The notes below the pieces were generated by a model. That model was given only the letters and a program-made list of their open reading frames with translations. It was not told where the DNA came from and did not search any database. Made by a program: the position numbers and the translations under genes. Positions 44,170 to 53,550 of a DNA stretch of 64,000 bases are shown one piece after another. Source of the stretch: AWTP1-13 sp035258605 (lineage in GTDB: Bacteria; Pseudomonadota; Alphaproteobacteria; Rhizobiales; Hyphomicrobiaceae); contig DATFXD010000291.1 of the NCBI GenBank assembly GCA_035258605.1, positions 1 through 64,000 of the forward strand, in the 5' to 3' direction. Each line of letters begins with the position of its first letter. The stretch's first letter is position 1.

Positions 44170-44418
44170 AGTTAGGCCGCCAATTCGCACTCTTGGCTAG
44201 CCTAGTGTGGCTCAGCACCGCTCGCCACGCGCAAAAGTTTCTTTGCCAAAGCAAAGGCTTCCGCAGGCGGGGTGTTTACGCTAACTGTTGCCTTCGGGGG
44301 GCCGTGCCACCAGAAAGACGGGTGTGGGCCCACTTGGCGGAGACCCCGGCTTTTAAGCCGCGGGATCGCCGCTGCTTGCGCCGGGTCCATTCGTCAGCTC
44401 GCTCACATAAGGGCACGT
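44170..44418 (+). other. Leader with several hairpins before the TRAP genes
   Basis: This 249-base gap contains a CTTTGC-CAAA-GCAAAG hairpin, an extended pairing of GGGC/CCAC with GTGG/GCCC, and a perfect CGGCTTTTAAGCCG palindrome, in that order on the plus strand upstream of the TRAP small permease. It could be a structured leader or a small RNA. No known riboswitch consensus was recognised. Confidence 0.4.
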
Positions 44419-44958
44419 ATGTCCGTTCTGTTGCGTTTCAGCAGAGCCGTCGATTGGGTCAACGCGCAATTTGCGATCGTCGCCAATTGGCTCGTGCTGT
44501 GGGCCTGCCTGATCAGCGCCGGCAATGCGGCAAGCCGCTACCTGTTCAGCGAAAGCTCGAACGGCTGGCTCGAGATCCAATGGTACATGTTCGCCGGCAT
44601 GGTGCTGCTGGGCGCGCCCTATACCTTGAAAATGAACGAGCACGTGCGCGTCGACCTGTTCTACGGCATGATGTCGGAGCGCGCACGGATCATCATCGAC
44701 ATCGTCGGCGGCCTGCTGTTCCTGCTGCCGATCTGCCTGATCCTCACCTATTACACCTGGCCCTGGTTCGTTGCCTCCTGGCTCGGCAATGAAGGCTCCT
44801 CCAATGCCGGCGGCCTGTTGCGCTGGCCGGTGAAATTGCTGCTGCCGGTGGGCTTCGCCTTGATGGCGCTACAGGGCGTGTCGGAGATCATCAAGCGCAT
44901 CGCTGCCCTCGAGCACGTGATCGATGCCGAGTTCAAGTACGAGAAGCCGCTACAATGA
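44419..44958 (+). CDS. TRAP transporter small permease (DctQ)
   Basis: A 179-residue membrane protein with four helices. NQ-type family blocks include WLVLWACLISAGNAASRYLF and EIQWYMFAGMVLLGAPYTLK, followed by MNEHVRVDLFYGMM, the DctQ signature. The ATG at 44419 is near the first conserved residues; the frame upstream is not conserved. With the large permease it forms the membrane part of a tripartite organic-acid importer. No DctP binding-protein gene is adjacent. Confidence 0.93.
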   Translation: MSVLLRFSRAVDWVNAQFAIVANWLVLWACLISAGNAASRYLFSESSNGWLEIQWYMFAGMVLLGAPYTLKMNEHVRVDLFYGMMSERARIIIDIVGGLLFLLPICLILTYYTWPWFVASWLGNEGSSNAGGLLRWPVKLLLPVGFALMALQGVSEIIKRIAALEHVIDAEFKYEKPLQ

Positions 44959-46370
44959 GTTGGATCGCGCACAACATGGCGCCGTTGATGTTCGGCGGCA
45001 TGGTCTTCTTTATGCTGATCGGCTACCCGGCGGCCTTCTCGCTGGCGGCGACGGGGTTGTTCTTCGGCTTTCTCGGCATCGAATTTGGTCTGATCCGACC
45101 CGACTTCCTCGGCAATCTGACCTACCAGCTGTTCGGCATCATCTCCAACGACCTGTTGCTGGCAATTCCGTTCTTCACCTTCATGGGGGCGATCCTCGAA
45201 CGCTGCGGTTTGGCTGAGGATCTGCTCGATTCCATCGGCCAATTGTTCGGGCCGGTGCGCGGCGGCATGTCGTACGCGGTGATCTTTGTCGGGGCCATTC
45301 TCGGCGCCATCACCGGCACGGTTGCCGCCTCGGTGATCGCCATGGGCGTCATTTCCATGGTGCCGATGCTCAAGTACGGCTATTCCACGCGCCACACCAT
45401 GGGCGTGATCGCCGCCTCGGGCACCATCACCCAGCTGATCCCGCCGTCGTTGGTGTTGGTGGTGTTGGCCGACGTGCTCGGACGCTCGGTCGGCGACATG
45501 TACGCCGGCGCCATCGGACCGAGCTTTATCCAGGTGGCCCTGTTCTGCGCCTGGGTGGCGATCCTGAGCGTCGTGCGCCCCGCCGACATGCCGGCCTTGC
45601 CGGTCGAGGCGCGGACCTTGCGCGGCTGGGGGCTGTGGATGAAATGCCTGCGCGGCATGATCCCGTCGCTCGGCCTGATTTTCCTGGTGCTCGGCACCAT
45701 CTTCATGGGCCTGGCGACGCCGACCGAGGCCGGCGCCATGGGCGTGGTCGGCGCCATTGCGCTCGCCGCCTCGTACGGCACCTTGAGCTTCAAGTTCCTC
45801 TACGAAGGCATGGCCAGCACCATGCGCATCACGGCGATGGTGGTCTATATCCTGATCGGCGCGCGCGTGTTCAGCCTGGTGTTCCAGGGCGTCGGTGGCA
45901 AGGAATGGATCGAGGCGCTGTTGACCTCGTTGCCGGGCGGCCAGGTCGGCTTCCTGGTGTTCGTCAACGCCTTTATCTTTGTGGTCGCCTTCTTCCTCGA
46001 TTTCTTCGAGATCGCCTTCATCATCATCCCGCTGCTGGCCCCAGTGGCCGACAAGCTCGGCATCGATTTGGTGTGGTTCGGCGTGTTGATCTGCGCCAAC
46101 ATCCAAACCAGCTTCATGCATCCCCCGTTCGGCTTCGCCCTGTTCTATCTGCGCGGCATCGCGCCGCCGTCCATCAAGACCGCCGACATCTATTGGGGCG
46201 CCATTCCCTGGCTGTTCCTGCAGCTGATCCTGGTGGTGATTTTGATCTTCTGGCCAGGGTCAGTGACCTATTGGATCGACAAGGGTACAGGCGTCGACCC
46301 GAGCAAGGTCGAAATCAACGTGCCGCTGCCGGCCCTGCCGCCAGCGCTCGATCCCTCGCAATTCAAGTAG
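44955..46370 (+). CDS. TRAP transporter large permease (DctM)
   Basis: A 471-residue polytopic protein. Family blocks include LLAIPFFTFMGAILERCGLA, GAITGTVAASVIAMGVI, TITQLIPPSLVLVVLADVLG and ATPTEAGAMGVVGAIALA. It catalyses sodium-dependent uptake of an organic acid delivered by a DctP protein. It is coupled to the small permease by an ATGA overlap. The normal family size is about 430; the extra residues lie in loops and the C-terminal tail. The missing DctP partner leaves the substrate open. Confidence 0.95.
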   Translation: MSWIAHNMAPLMFGGMVFFMLIGYPAAFSLAATGLFFGFLGIEFGLIRPDFLGNLTYQLFGIISNDLLLAIPFFTFMGAILERCGLAEDLLDSIGQLFGPVRGGMSYAVIFVGAILGAITGTVAASVIAMGVISMVPMLKYGYSTRHTMGVIAASGTITQLIPPSLVLVVLADVLGRSVGDMYAGAIGPSFIQVALFCAWVAILSVVRPADMPALPVEARTLRGWGLWMKCLRGMIPSLGLIFLVLGTIFMGLATPTEAGAMGVVGAIALAASYGTLSFKFLYEGMASTMRITAMVVYILIGARVFSLVFQGVGGKEWIEALLTSLPGGQVGFLVFVNAFIFVVAFFLDFFEIAFIIIPLLAPVADKLGIDLVWFGVLICANIQTSFMHPPFGFALFYLRGIAPPSIKTADIYWGAIPWLFLQLILVVILIFWPGSVTYWIDKGTGVDPSKVEINVPLPALPPALDPSQFK

Positions 46371-46509
46371 CACCGCCAAGGCTAAGGCCGGCAATGGAAA
46401 AAGGCGGCCCGCCACTTTTGGCCGCGGCCGCATCATTGTTCAATCACGATTGCGGTATAGAAGGCGCTAGCTCGCTCGATCGGGCGTGTGGGATGTGCTG
46501 GGGACGTCG

Positions 46510-46734
46510 ATGGTCAAGGTCATCGCCTTTTGGGGTATCATCTCCATTCTGTCCGCCATCATTGCCGGCATCGTCGCCGGGGTGAAGCGGCGCGATCATT
46601 CCTTCTGGGCGGCGTGGAGCTTCCTGTTTCCGCCGATGCTGCTGCTGTTGCTCTTGATGCGTCCCAACCGCGGCCCGCGGCAGCGGCGACCGGGGCTCGA
46701 CGAGCTCGAGGCCGACGAGCGCGGCTTTCTCTAG
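46510..46734 (+). CDS. Small membrane hypothetical protein
   Basis: A 74-residue protein with two hydrophobic segments, FWGIISILSAIIAGIVAG and FLFPPMLLLLLLM, then a basic/acidic tail ending DELEADERGFL. It may be an inner-membrane peptide. The ATG at 46510 is preferred to a GTG at 46486, with GGGGAC upstream. Its TAG stop shares the palindromic CTAG at 46731-46734 with the stop of the convergent ppdK gene. Function unknown. Confidence 0.7.
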   Translation: MVKVIAFWGIISILSAIIAGIVAGVKRRDHSFWAAWSFLFPPMLLLLLLMRPNRGPRQRRPGLDELEADERGFL

Positions 46735-49469
46735 CGGTCACCGGGCGCGGGTTTGGCGGTTGCCAGCCGTTCGGCGATCGCGGCTTGCGCCGCGGCCAGG
46801 CGCGCGACCGGCACGCGGAACGGTGAACAGGAAACGTAATCGAGCCGTACCTCATGGCAGAAGGCGACCGAGGCCGGATCGCCGCCGTGCTCGCCGCAGA
46901 TTCCGACCTTGAGCCCGGCGCGGGCCGCGCGGCCGCGCTCGGTGCCGATCGCCACCAGCTCGCCGACGCCGTCGCGGTCGATTGACACAAACGGGTCGAC
47001 CTCGAAGATCGCCCGCTCGGCATAATTGGCAAGGATCGGTGCGGCATCGTCGCGCGACAGCCCGAGGCAGGTCTGGGTCAGATCGTTGGTGCCGAACGAG
47101 AAGAATTCGGCGCCGGCTTCCCCGGCGGCGATCTCCGCCGCCCGCAGCGCCGCCCGCGGCAGCTCGATCATGGTGCCGATCTGAAACTCCAATTGCGCGC
47201 CGGTCTCCCGACGCACCGCGGCGGCGGTCTTGACGATGATGTCGCGCAACAGGTCGAACTCGGTGCGATAGGCGATGAGCGGGATCATCACCTCCGGCAC
47301 CACCGGCTTGCCGGTCTTGCGGGCGGCGTTGATCGCGGCTTCGAAAATGGCGCGCGCCTGGGTCTCGGTGATCTCGGGATAGCGCACCGCCAGCCGGCAG
47401 CCGCGGAAGCCCAGCATGGGATTGAACTCGTGCAGCTCGGCAACGCGCGCGTTGAGCTTGTCGAGCGGCACGCCCAGCTCCTTGGCGACGGCCTCTGCCT
47501 CCTTGGCCTCGTGCGGCAGGAATTCGTGCAGCGGCGGATCCAACAGCCGGATGGTGACGGGCAGACCGGCCATGATCTCAAACAGCGCCTCGAAGTCGGC
47601 CCGCTGCACCGGCAGGATCTTGGCCAGCGCCCGCCGGCGGCCGGCGGTGTCGTCGGCACAAATCATCTCGCGCATGGCGAGGATGCGGCTTTCCTCGAAG
47701 AACATGTGCTCGGTGCGGCACAGCCCGATGCCCTCGGCGCCGAAGCTCAGCGCCTGCTTGGCATCGCGCGGAGTGTCGGCATTGGCGCGCACGCCGAGCG
47801 CGCGCGCCCGGTCGGCCCAGGCCATGATGCGGGCGAAGTCGCCGGACAGCTCCGGCTGCCGCATCTTTACGCGTCCGGCCAGCACCTCGCCCTTGCCGCC
47901 GTCGATGGTGATCACCTCACCCTTGCGCAAGGTCTTGCCGGCGGCGGTCAGCGTGCCCGCCTTGTAGTCGATACGCAGGCTGCCGGCGCCGCAAACGCAA
48001 GGCCGGCCCATGCCCCGCGCCACCACCGCGGCATGGCTGGTCATGCCGCCGCGCGTGGTCAGAATGCCCGCCGCCGCATGCATGCCGTGAATGTCCTCAG
48101 GACTGGTCTCGATCCTGACCAGGATCACCTCGCGGCCCTGGGCCTTGGCCGCCTCGGCCTCGTCGGCATCGAACACGATCTCCCCGGCGGCGGCCCCCGG
48201 CGAGGCCGGCAGCCCCTTGGCAATGATGGTCTTCTCGGCGCTGGCATCGATCGTCGGGTGCAGCAGCTGGTCAAGGGCATTGGCGTCGATGCGCATCACC
48301 GCCTCGTCCTCCTCGATCAGGCCTTCGGCGACCAGATCGGCGGCGATCTTGAGAGCGGCATTGACCGTGCGCTTGCCCGATCGCGTCTGCAGCATCCACA
48401 GCTTGCCCTCCTGCACCGTGAATTCCACGTCCTGCATGTCGCGATAGCGGCTTTCGAGCTTGTCGAACACGCCGGTCAGCTGCCGGAAGGTGTCCGGCAT
48501 CAGGGCTTCGAGCGAGGGCAGCTGCTCACCGGCCTCCTGCCGCGCCGCCTCGGTCAGCGGCTGCGGCGTGCGGATGCCGGCGACCACGTCCTCGCCCTGG
48601 GCGTTGATCAGGAACTCGCCGTAGAGTTCGCGGGCGCCGGTCGAGGGATTGCGGGTGAAGGCAACGCCGGTGGCGGAGCTCTCGCCCAAGTTGCCGAACA
48701 CCATCGCCTGCACATTGACGGCGGTGCCCCAGTTGTCGGGAATGCCGTGCAGGCGCCGGTAGGTCTTGGCGCGCGCGTTGTGCCAGGACTTGAACACCGC
48801 ACCGATCGCGCCCCACAGCTGGGCCTCGGTGGACTGCGGGAATGGCTTGCCGGTCTCGCGTTCGACCGCCGCCTGATAGGCAGCGATCACCTGCAACCAG
48901 TCCGAGGCCTGAAGATCGGTATCGAGTGAGTAGCCGTTGAGGTTCTTGTGGTTGTCGAGAATGTCCTCGAACACGCCGTGATCGACGGCGAGCACGACGT
49001 TGGCATACATTTGGATGAAGCGGCGGTAGCTGTCGAAGGCGAAGCGCTCGCTGCCCGATCGCGCCGCCAGCCCGGCGACGGTGGCGTCGTTGAGGCCGAG
49101 ATTGAGAATGGTATCCATCATGCCCGGCATCGAGGCGCGCGCGCCCGAGCGCACCGACACCAACAGCGGCGCCGCCGGGTCGCCGAAGCGGGCGCCAACC
49201 GCGGCGCCGACCTCGGCCAGGGTGGCGTTGACCTCATCCTTGAGCGCGGGCGGCAGCTGGTTGCCGTCGGCATAGTAGGCGTTGCAGACCTCGGTGGTGA
49301 TGGTAAATCCCGGCGGCACCGGCAGACCGAGGCTGGCCATCTCGGCCAGGTTGGCGCCCTTGCCGCCGAGCAGCCCGGTCAGCTCGGCACTGCCGTCGGT
49401 GCGCTGCGGCCCGAACAGGTAGACCTGGCGCGGCGCGGCCGTGGCGCTCGAAATGCTTTTTGCCTTCAT
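46731..49469 (-). CDS. ppdK: Pyruvate, phosphate dikinase
   Basis: A 912-residue PPDK that interconverts pyruvate and phosphoenolpyruvate with ATP and phosphate. The N-terminal nucleotide-binding domain has LLGGKGANLAEMASLGLPVP and VSVRSGARASMPGMMDTILN. The phosphohistidine lies in TTRGGMTSHAAVVARGMGRP, and the C-terminal barrel has SFGTNDLTQTCLGLSRDD and CGEHGGDP with the catalytic Cys. It supports gluconeogenesis or reverse flux. It is monocistronic and divergent from the dipeptidase gene. Confidence 0.97.
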   Translation of the reverse strand: MKAKSISSATAAPRQVYLFGPQRTDGSAELTGLLGGKGANLAEMASLGLPVPPGFTITTEVCNAYYADGNQLPPALKDEVNATLAEVGAAVGARFGDPAAPLLVSVRSGARASMPGMMDTILNLGLNDATVAGLAARSGSERFAFDSYRRFIQMYANVVLAVDHGVFEDILDNHKNLNGYSLDTDLQASDWLQVIAAYQAAVERETGKPFPQSTEAQLWGAIGAVFKSWHNARAKTYRRLHGIPDNWGTAVNVQAMVFGNLGESSATGVAFTRNPSTGARELYGEFLINAQGEDVVAGIRTPQPLTEAARQEAGEQLPSLEALMPDTFRQLTGVFDKLESRYRDMQDVEFTVQEGKLWMLQTRSGKRTVNAALKIAADLVAEGLIEEDEAVMRIDANALDQLLHPTIDASAEKTIIAKGLPASPGAAAGEIVFDADEAEAAKAQGREVILVRIETSPEDIHGMHAAAGILTTRGGMTSHAAVVARGMGRPCVCGAGSLRIDYKAGTLTAAGKTLRKGEVITIDGGKGEVLAGRVKMRQPELSGDFARIMAWADRARALGVRANADTPRDAKQALSFGAEGIGLCRTEHMFFEESRILAMREMICADDTAGRRRALAKILPVQRADFEALFEIMAGLPVTIRLLDPPLHEFLPHEAKEAEAVAKELGVPLDKLNARVAELHEFNPMLGFRGCRLAVRYPEITETQARAIFEAAINAARKTGKPVVPEVMIPLIAYRTEFDLLRDIIVKTAAAVRRETGAQLEFQIGTMIELPRAALRAAEIAAGEAGAEFFSFGTNDLTQTCLGLSRDDAAPILANYAERAIFEVDPFVSIDRDGVGELVAIGTERGRAARAGLKVGICGEHGGDPASVAFCHEVRLDYVSCSPFRVPVARLAAAQAAIAERLATAKPAPGDR

Positions 49470-49683
49470 GGCGTGAACTCCATGTCAGGTTGGCGACCGG
49501 TACTGGCGGGGGAGGACGTCCACTTGGTCTTCGGCAACGCTTTGCAAGCACAAAAGTTCTTTGCCCGGGGCGGCGGTGCTTTGCCGCTGCCGGCGTGGCA
49601 TACTTTGACGAACTGACTGCCTTTGCGCACTCTGGCCTCGCTCACTCGGTATTTACCCCAGCCTGTGAAAGGTGCACCGACCC

Positions 49684-51078
49684 ATGTCGACGCAGCTCCG
49701 CCGCGTGCTGAAGACGCTTGACGCCAACCAAGATGCGGCGCTCGAGCGGCTGTTCGAGTTGATCCGCATTCCCAGTGTATCCACCGATCCCGCCTATAAG
49801 GCACATTGCCAGGCGGCGGCCCAATGGCTGTGCGACCAGCTCAATGGCATCGGCTTTAACGCCCGCGTGGTGCCGACCACCGGCCACCCCATGGTGGTGG
49901 CGCACGATGCGCCCGAGCCGCGCACGGCGCGTCCGCACGTCTTGTTCTATGGCCACTACGACGTGCAACCGCCCGAGCCGCTCGAGCTGTGGAAAACGCC
50001 ACCGTTCGAACCGCGCCTGGCCCAGGACAAAGTCAACGGCAAAATCATCATGGGACGCGGCGCCGAAGACAACAAGGGTCAGCTGATGACCTTCCTGGAG
50101 GCGGTGCGGGCCTGGAAGGCGGTGGCGGGGCAGGCACCGTTGCCGATCAGCATCCTGTTTGAGGGCGAGGAGGAATGCGGTTCCGCGTCGCTGCCGGGCT
50201 TTCTCAAGAAGCACGGCAAGGAAGTGACCGCCGATCTGGCGCTGGTGTGTGACACCGGCCAGTGGGACAAGGCCACGCCCGCCATCTCCACGCAGCTGCG
50301 CGGCATTTGCGCCACCGAGATCGTGATCAGCGGACCCAGTCGCGACCTGCATTCGGGCAGCTTCGGTGGCGCCGCGCAAAATCCCATTCGGGTGTTGGCA
50401 AGCATCATCGGTGACATGCACGACGGCACCGGCAAGGTGCGCGTGCCGGGTTTTTATGACGGCCTCAAGAAGCCGTCGCCGCGCGTGCTGGCGCAGTGGC
50501 GGGGCTTGGGTTTCGATGCCGAGGAATTCCTGGGCGACGTTGGCCTGAGCGAGCCCGCCGGCGAGCGGCGCTATAGCGTGCTGGAGCAGATCTGGGCGCG
50601 GCCGACGCTCGAATTCAACGGCATCACCGGCGGCTACCAGGGGGTCGGCACCAAGACGGTCATTCCCGCCCGCGCCTCGGTGAAGATCACCTGCCGGCTG
50701 GTGCCGGGGCAGGATCCGCAACAGATCAAGCGCGGCATCGAGACCTTCGTGCGCGAGCGTCTGCCCAAGGATTGCCGGGCCGAGTTTCTGAGCGGGCAGG
50801 GCTCGCCCGCCATCGCCTTTAATGCCGAGGCGCCGTTCATCGCCCGCGCCGCCGAGGCCCTGAAAGAGGAATGGGGCCGGCCGGCGGCGCTGATCGGCAT
50901 GGGCGGCTCAATCCCGATCGTCACCGCGTTCAAGGCCGAACTCGGCATGGATAGCCTGTTGGTAGGCTTCGGCCTCGACGACGACCGCATCCACTCGCCC
51001 AACGAGAAATATAATCTGTCCTCGTTCCGTAAGGGGGCGCGCAGCTGGGCGCGCATCCTCGACCGGCTGGCGGCGTAA
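49684..51078 (+). CDS. M20-family dipeptidase (CNDP/carboxypeptidase type)
   Basis: A 464-residue metallopeptidase. Metal-site motifs in order are VLFYGHYDVQPPEPLELW, GRGAEDNKGQLMTF, EGEEECGS, CDTGQWDK and SGSFGGAAQNPI, and EFNGITGGYQG in the dimerisation domain. It resembles carnosine-type dipeptidases and acts in the cytoplasm on dipeptides. The ATG at 49684 is preferred to a GTG at 49672, since the N-terminus QLRRVLKTLDANQDAALERL starts right after it. Confidence 0.94.
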   Translation: MSTQLRRVLKTLDANQDAALERLFELIRIPSVSTDPAYKAHCQAAAQWLCDQLNGIGFNARVVPTTGHPMVVAHDAPEPRTARPHVLFYGHYDVQPPEPLELWKTPPFEPRLAQDKVNGKIIMGRGAEDNKGQLMTFLEAVRAWKAVAGQAPLPISILFEGEEECGSASLPGFLKKHGKEVTADLALVCDTGQWDKATPAISTQLRGICATEIVISGPSRDLHSGSFGGAAQNPIRVLASIIGDMHDGTGKVRVPGFYDGLKKPSPRVLAQWRGLGFDAEEFLGDVGLSEPAGERRYSVLEQIWARPTLEFNGITGGYQGVGTKTVIPARASVKITCRLVPGQDPQQIKRGIETFVRERLPKDCRAEFLSGQGSPAIAFNAEAPFIARAAEALKEEWGRPAALIGMGGSIPIVTAFKAELGMDSLLVGFGLDDDRIHSPNEKYNLSSFRKGARSWARILDRLAA

Positions 51079-51197
51079 ACCGGCCGAGGTCCGTCGCGCG
51101 CTCAATGCGCGGGGGGCCGCATGCGCACACCGGGCGTTCTGGAGACGTTCCAGGCGCTTCGGCGGTAGGATCCGGTTCGCCAGTGGAGGTGCCGCCG

Positions 51198-52046
51198 ATG
51201 ACAACCGCTTGGGCGCCATGGCGCCGGGCCACAGCCGGGCGGCGGTTCAGCGCCGTCGTGGTCCTGGTGCTGGCGATGATCGTGCTGGCGGCCGGCGCCG
51301 CCCCACGCCTGGCTCAGGCCCAGGGTGTGGCCTACCGCGAGCGCCCCGCCGGCGATCAACGCGCCGATGGCGCCGCGCCCGGTCGCTTCGAGTACTACGT
51401 GCTGGCGCTGTCCTGGAGCCCGACCTACTGCGCCGACGTCGGCAACCGCCGCTTTGATGCCCAGTGCCAGCCCGGCCGCGGGCGGCGCTATGCCTTCGTG
51501 TTGCACGGCCTGTGGCCGCAGTACGAACGGGGCTGGCCGCAGTACTGCGCGAGCCCCGACCACGGCTATGTGCCCCGACCGGTGGCCAACCGCATGCGCG
51601 ACATCATGCCGAGCGACAAGCTGATCTTCAACGAGTACCGCAAGCACGGCACCTGCAGCGGGCTCGGGGTCGATGGCTACTTCGAGCTGGCCCGCCGGCT
51701 CTACGACAAGGTCACAATCCCCAAGCGTTTTGTCGGCTTGAGCGATGACCGCCTGATGATCTCCCCGGCCGAGCTGGTCCGCGAATTCGTCGTGGCCAAT
51801 CCGGGACTGCGCCCCGACATGATCGCGGTCGAATGCGGTGGCTCGGGTCATCGCCTGCGCGAGGTGCGCATCTGCTTTGATCGCGAGGGCGGCTTCCGGG
51901 CGTGCGGCGGCAACGAGAATCGGGCGCGGTTGTGCCCGTCAAACCTGATGTACGTGCCGCCGGTGCGCGCCGGCGCGGGCGAGCCCGAGCCGCCGTCCTC
52001 GGCGCGCGAAATCCTGCCCCTGCCCCGGGATGATCGGCGCTTTTGA
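51198..52046 (+). CDS. Secreted ribonuclease T2 family protein
   Basis: A 282-residue exported RNase. The signal peptide region is FSAVVVLVLAMIVLAAGAAP. The two catalytic segments are FVLHGLWPQYERGWPQYC and FNEYRKHGTCSG, both with the required His. YYVLALSWSPTYCADVGN is the N-terminal strand, and several Cys could form disulfides. It probably degrades periplasmic or extracellular RNA. GGAGGT seven bases before the ATG at 51198 fixes the start. The tail is Pro/Ser-rich. Confidence 0.95.
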   Translation: MTTAWAPWRRATAGRRFSAVVVLVLAMIVLAAGAAPRLAQAQGVAYRERPAGDQRADGAAPGRFEYYVLALSWSPTYCADVGNRRFDAQCQPGRGRRYAFVLHGLWPQYERGWPQYCASPDHGYVPRPVANRMRDIMPSDKLIFNEYRKHGTCSGLGVDGYFELARRLYDKVTIPKRFVGLSDDRLMISPAELVREFVVANPGLRPDMIAVECGGSGHRLREVRICFDREGGFRACGGNENRARLCPSNLMYVPPVRAGAGEPEPPSSAREILPLPRDDRRF

Positions 52047-52260
52047 GGGCTCGGCAAAAGGCTGGCCGGCGGCGGCGCTCGCCTGTGGAAAGCGCGGATA
52101 GCTTGGGGGTTTTGCGGGCCCGCGGCGGCGGCGGCGTTGCCCTCGTCCGCCATGGCAGATATCACGGCGCGATGGGCCCCCGCGCGCCTTGTGCGCGCGC
52201 CCCCCCGTGTGCGTGATGGGCTCAAAACTTGTTGGGATCGGCTTTTCGGGCTTTTGCGCC

Positions 52261-52536
52261 ATGCAGCGGCGAGGCAGCGGCGGTCGAGGCGCGGTGATCG
52301 GACCGCGGTCGGCGGCGTTTGCCGGCCTCCTCATTGGCGCTGCGCTTTGGAACCCCGTCACCTGGCAGCTCGGCAGCCGCCTCATCAATGGCCCGGCGAC
52401 CCCCAAGGCCCCGGCCGGCTGCACGGCGCTCTCCCTCCACCGGCCGAGCGGCCGCATCCTGGCTCAGCCCTGCGCCCAGCCGCACTGGCTCGAATCGGCG
52501 CTGCCGGCCACCCTGGCCTCGGCCACCCGCCCTTAA
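52261..52536 (+). CDS. Possible small exported or membrane protein (weak)
   Basis: A 91-residue frame on the RNase strand with one hydrophobic stretch, SAAFAGLLIGAALWNPVTW, and two Cys. It occupies much of the 595-base gap 52047-52641 between the RNase T2 and outer-membrane protein genes. No family is recognised and the ribosome site is poor. The frame could be only a product of GC bias; outside it the gap holds a minus-strand terminator and nothing else visible. Confidence 0.28.
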   Translation: MQRRGSGGRGAVIGPRSAAFAGLLIGAALWNPVTWQLGSRLINGPATPKAPAGCTALSLHRPSGRILAQPCAQPHWLESALPATLASATRP

Positions 52537-52584
52537 CGTCGCGGGGCTTGGGGTTGGCCGGCCGCGGCAGCGGTGCGCGCCCCC

Positions 52585-52617
52585 AAAAAAACCATCGGGC
52601 CCGCGCACGGGCCCGAT
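52585..52617 (-). terminator. Rho-independent terminator of the outer membrane protein gene
   Basis: On the minus strand a perfect ten-base-pair stem (ATCGGGCCCG, 52594-52603, with CGGGCCCGAT, 52608-52617) and a four-base loop are followed by seven T residues (52585-52591). It starts 25 bases after the stop of the TorF-type gene, a textbook intrinsic terminator. Confidence 0.92.
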
Positions 52618-52641
52618 CGTACCTCGCGCCGCGGCGCCAGA

Positions 52642-53529
52642 TCAGTAGGTAAACTTCAAGCTCGCAACGAACCGCTCGTCGCAGGCGAACAGCGAGCCCT
52701 TGCAGTGATCGGAGGGCCGGTCGACGTTGGTGTCCCAGTAGCGGAAATCGAGCGACCATTTCTCCAGGAAGCCCAGGGTCAGGCCGGCGTTCCAGTAGAG
52801 GTAATGGTCATTGTCGCCGGTGACGTTGTTGATGTAGCGCGCCTTGTCATTGTCGCTGCCGGTCGCGGCCTGGTAGCCGATCAGCGCGCTGACGCTGGGC
52901 GACCACTCGCGCCCCAACACGGAGAATTTCGGCAAGTTCTGGGTAAAGCTGCCCTCGACGGTCCACACGTTGCCGGTCTCGTACTGGTAGTCGGGCGAGA
53001 AGAACACCGTGGCTCCCAAGGTGCCATCCTTCCAGACCTCGGCGCTGGCGCCGACTTTGAGCTCAACGTAGTTGAACTCGGCCTTGGTTGGATCGCCGAG
53101 CGCCGACAACCCGACGTCGGCGCCATTGGGATAGCTGTAGTAGATCACGCCCAGATCCCAGGTGATGCGGCCGGTCACGGGCTTGATGCCGGCGTACCAA
53201 TCCATCTCGATGTTGGCGACGGTGCCATGGTTGTCGGTTGCGCCCCAATCGAGGTTGGACGCCCACACCCCCGCGTAGAACATGCCGCAGGTGGCATCGA
53301 ACCCCCCTTGCACGGCGGCGCCCTCGGAAGTCTGCGAAAAGCCACGGAACACGTATTCGGTCGCCAGCGCGATATTGGCGGAGAGCTTGCAGCGCTCCTG
53401 CGGCGGTGGCGGTGGCTGGTCCTTGATGCTGCCACGCGCCATGCCGTCCGCGTGGGCGGATCCAGCCAAAAGTGCAAGCGCGAGCGCGGTCACAGGTGGC
53501 GCTGCAAGTGCCGGAATTCTGACGGTCAT
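52642..53529 (-). CDS. TorF-family putative porin (TIGR02001 outer membrane protein)
   Basis: A 295-residue beta-barrel protein. The signal peptide ends near GSAHADG. The start of the barrel, LSANIALATEYVFRGFSQTS, is the family signature, and the chain ends in an aromatic residue (VASLKFTY) as required for outer-membrane insertion. Strands such as NIEMDWYAGIKPVTGRITWD alternate. The family is known from nitrogen-stress and envelope contexts, and the solute is unknown. AGGGA lies just upstream of the ATG, and a palindrome lies 22 bases upstream. Confidence 0.9.
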   Translation of the reverse strand: MTVRIPALAAPPVTALALALLAGSAHADGMARGSIKDQPPPPPQERCKLSANIALATEYVFRGFSQTSEGAAVQGGFDATCGMFYAGVWASNLDWGATDNHGTVANIEMDWYAGIKPVTGRITWDLGVIYYSYPNGADVGLSALGDPTKAEFNYVELKVGASAEVWKDGTLGATVFFSPDYQYETGNVWTVEGSFTQNLPKFSVLGREWSPSVSALIGYQAATGSDNDKARYINNVTGDNDHYLYWNAGLTLGFLEKWSLDFRYWDTNVDRPSDHCKGSLFACDERFVASLKFTY

Positions 53530-53550
53530 GGTAGCTTCCCTAGCGATTCG

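Noticed and set aside
44751..46121. 456-codon minus-strand frame
   Set aside because: Antisense of the TRAP permeases, with a charge-rich composition typical of reverse reading of hydrophobic helices.
46403..46418. Terminator after the TRAP large permease gene
   Set aside because: The GGCG/CGCC stem has only four pairs and the T-run is short (four T), so it is too weak to list.
47193..48929. 578-codon plus-strand frame
   Set aside because: Antisense of ppdK, with no recognisable motif.
52261..52536. Strong call for a gene in the RNase T2-porin gap
   Set aside because: Only a low-confidence entry was kept because there is no ribosome site or family match.
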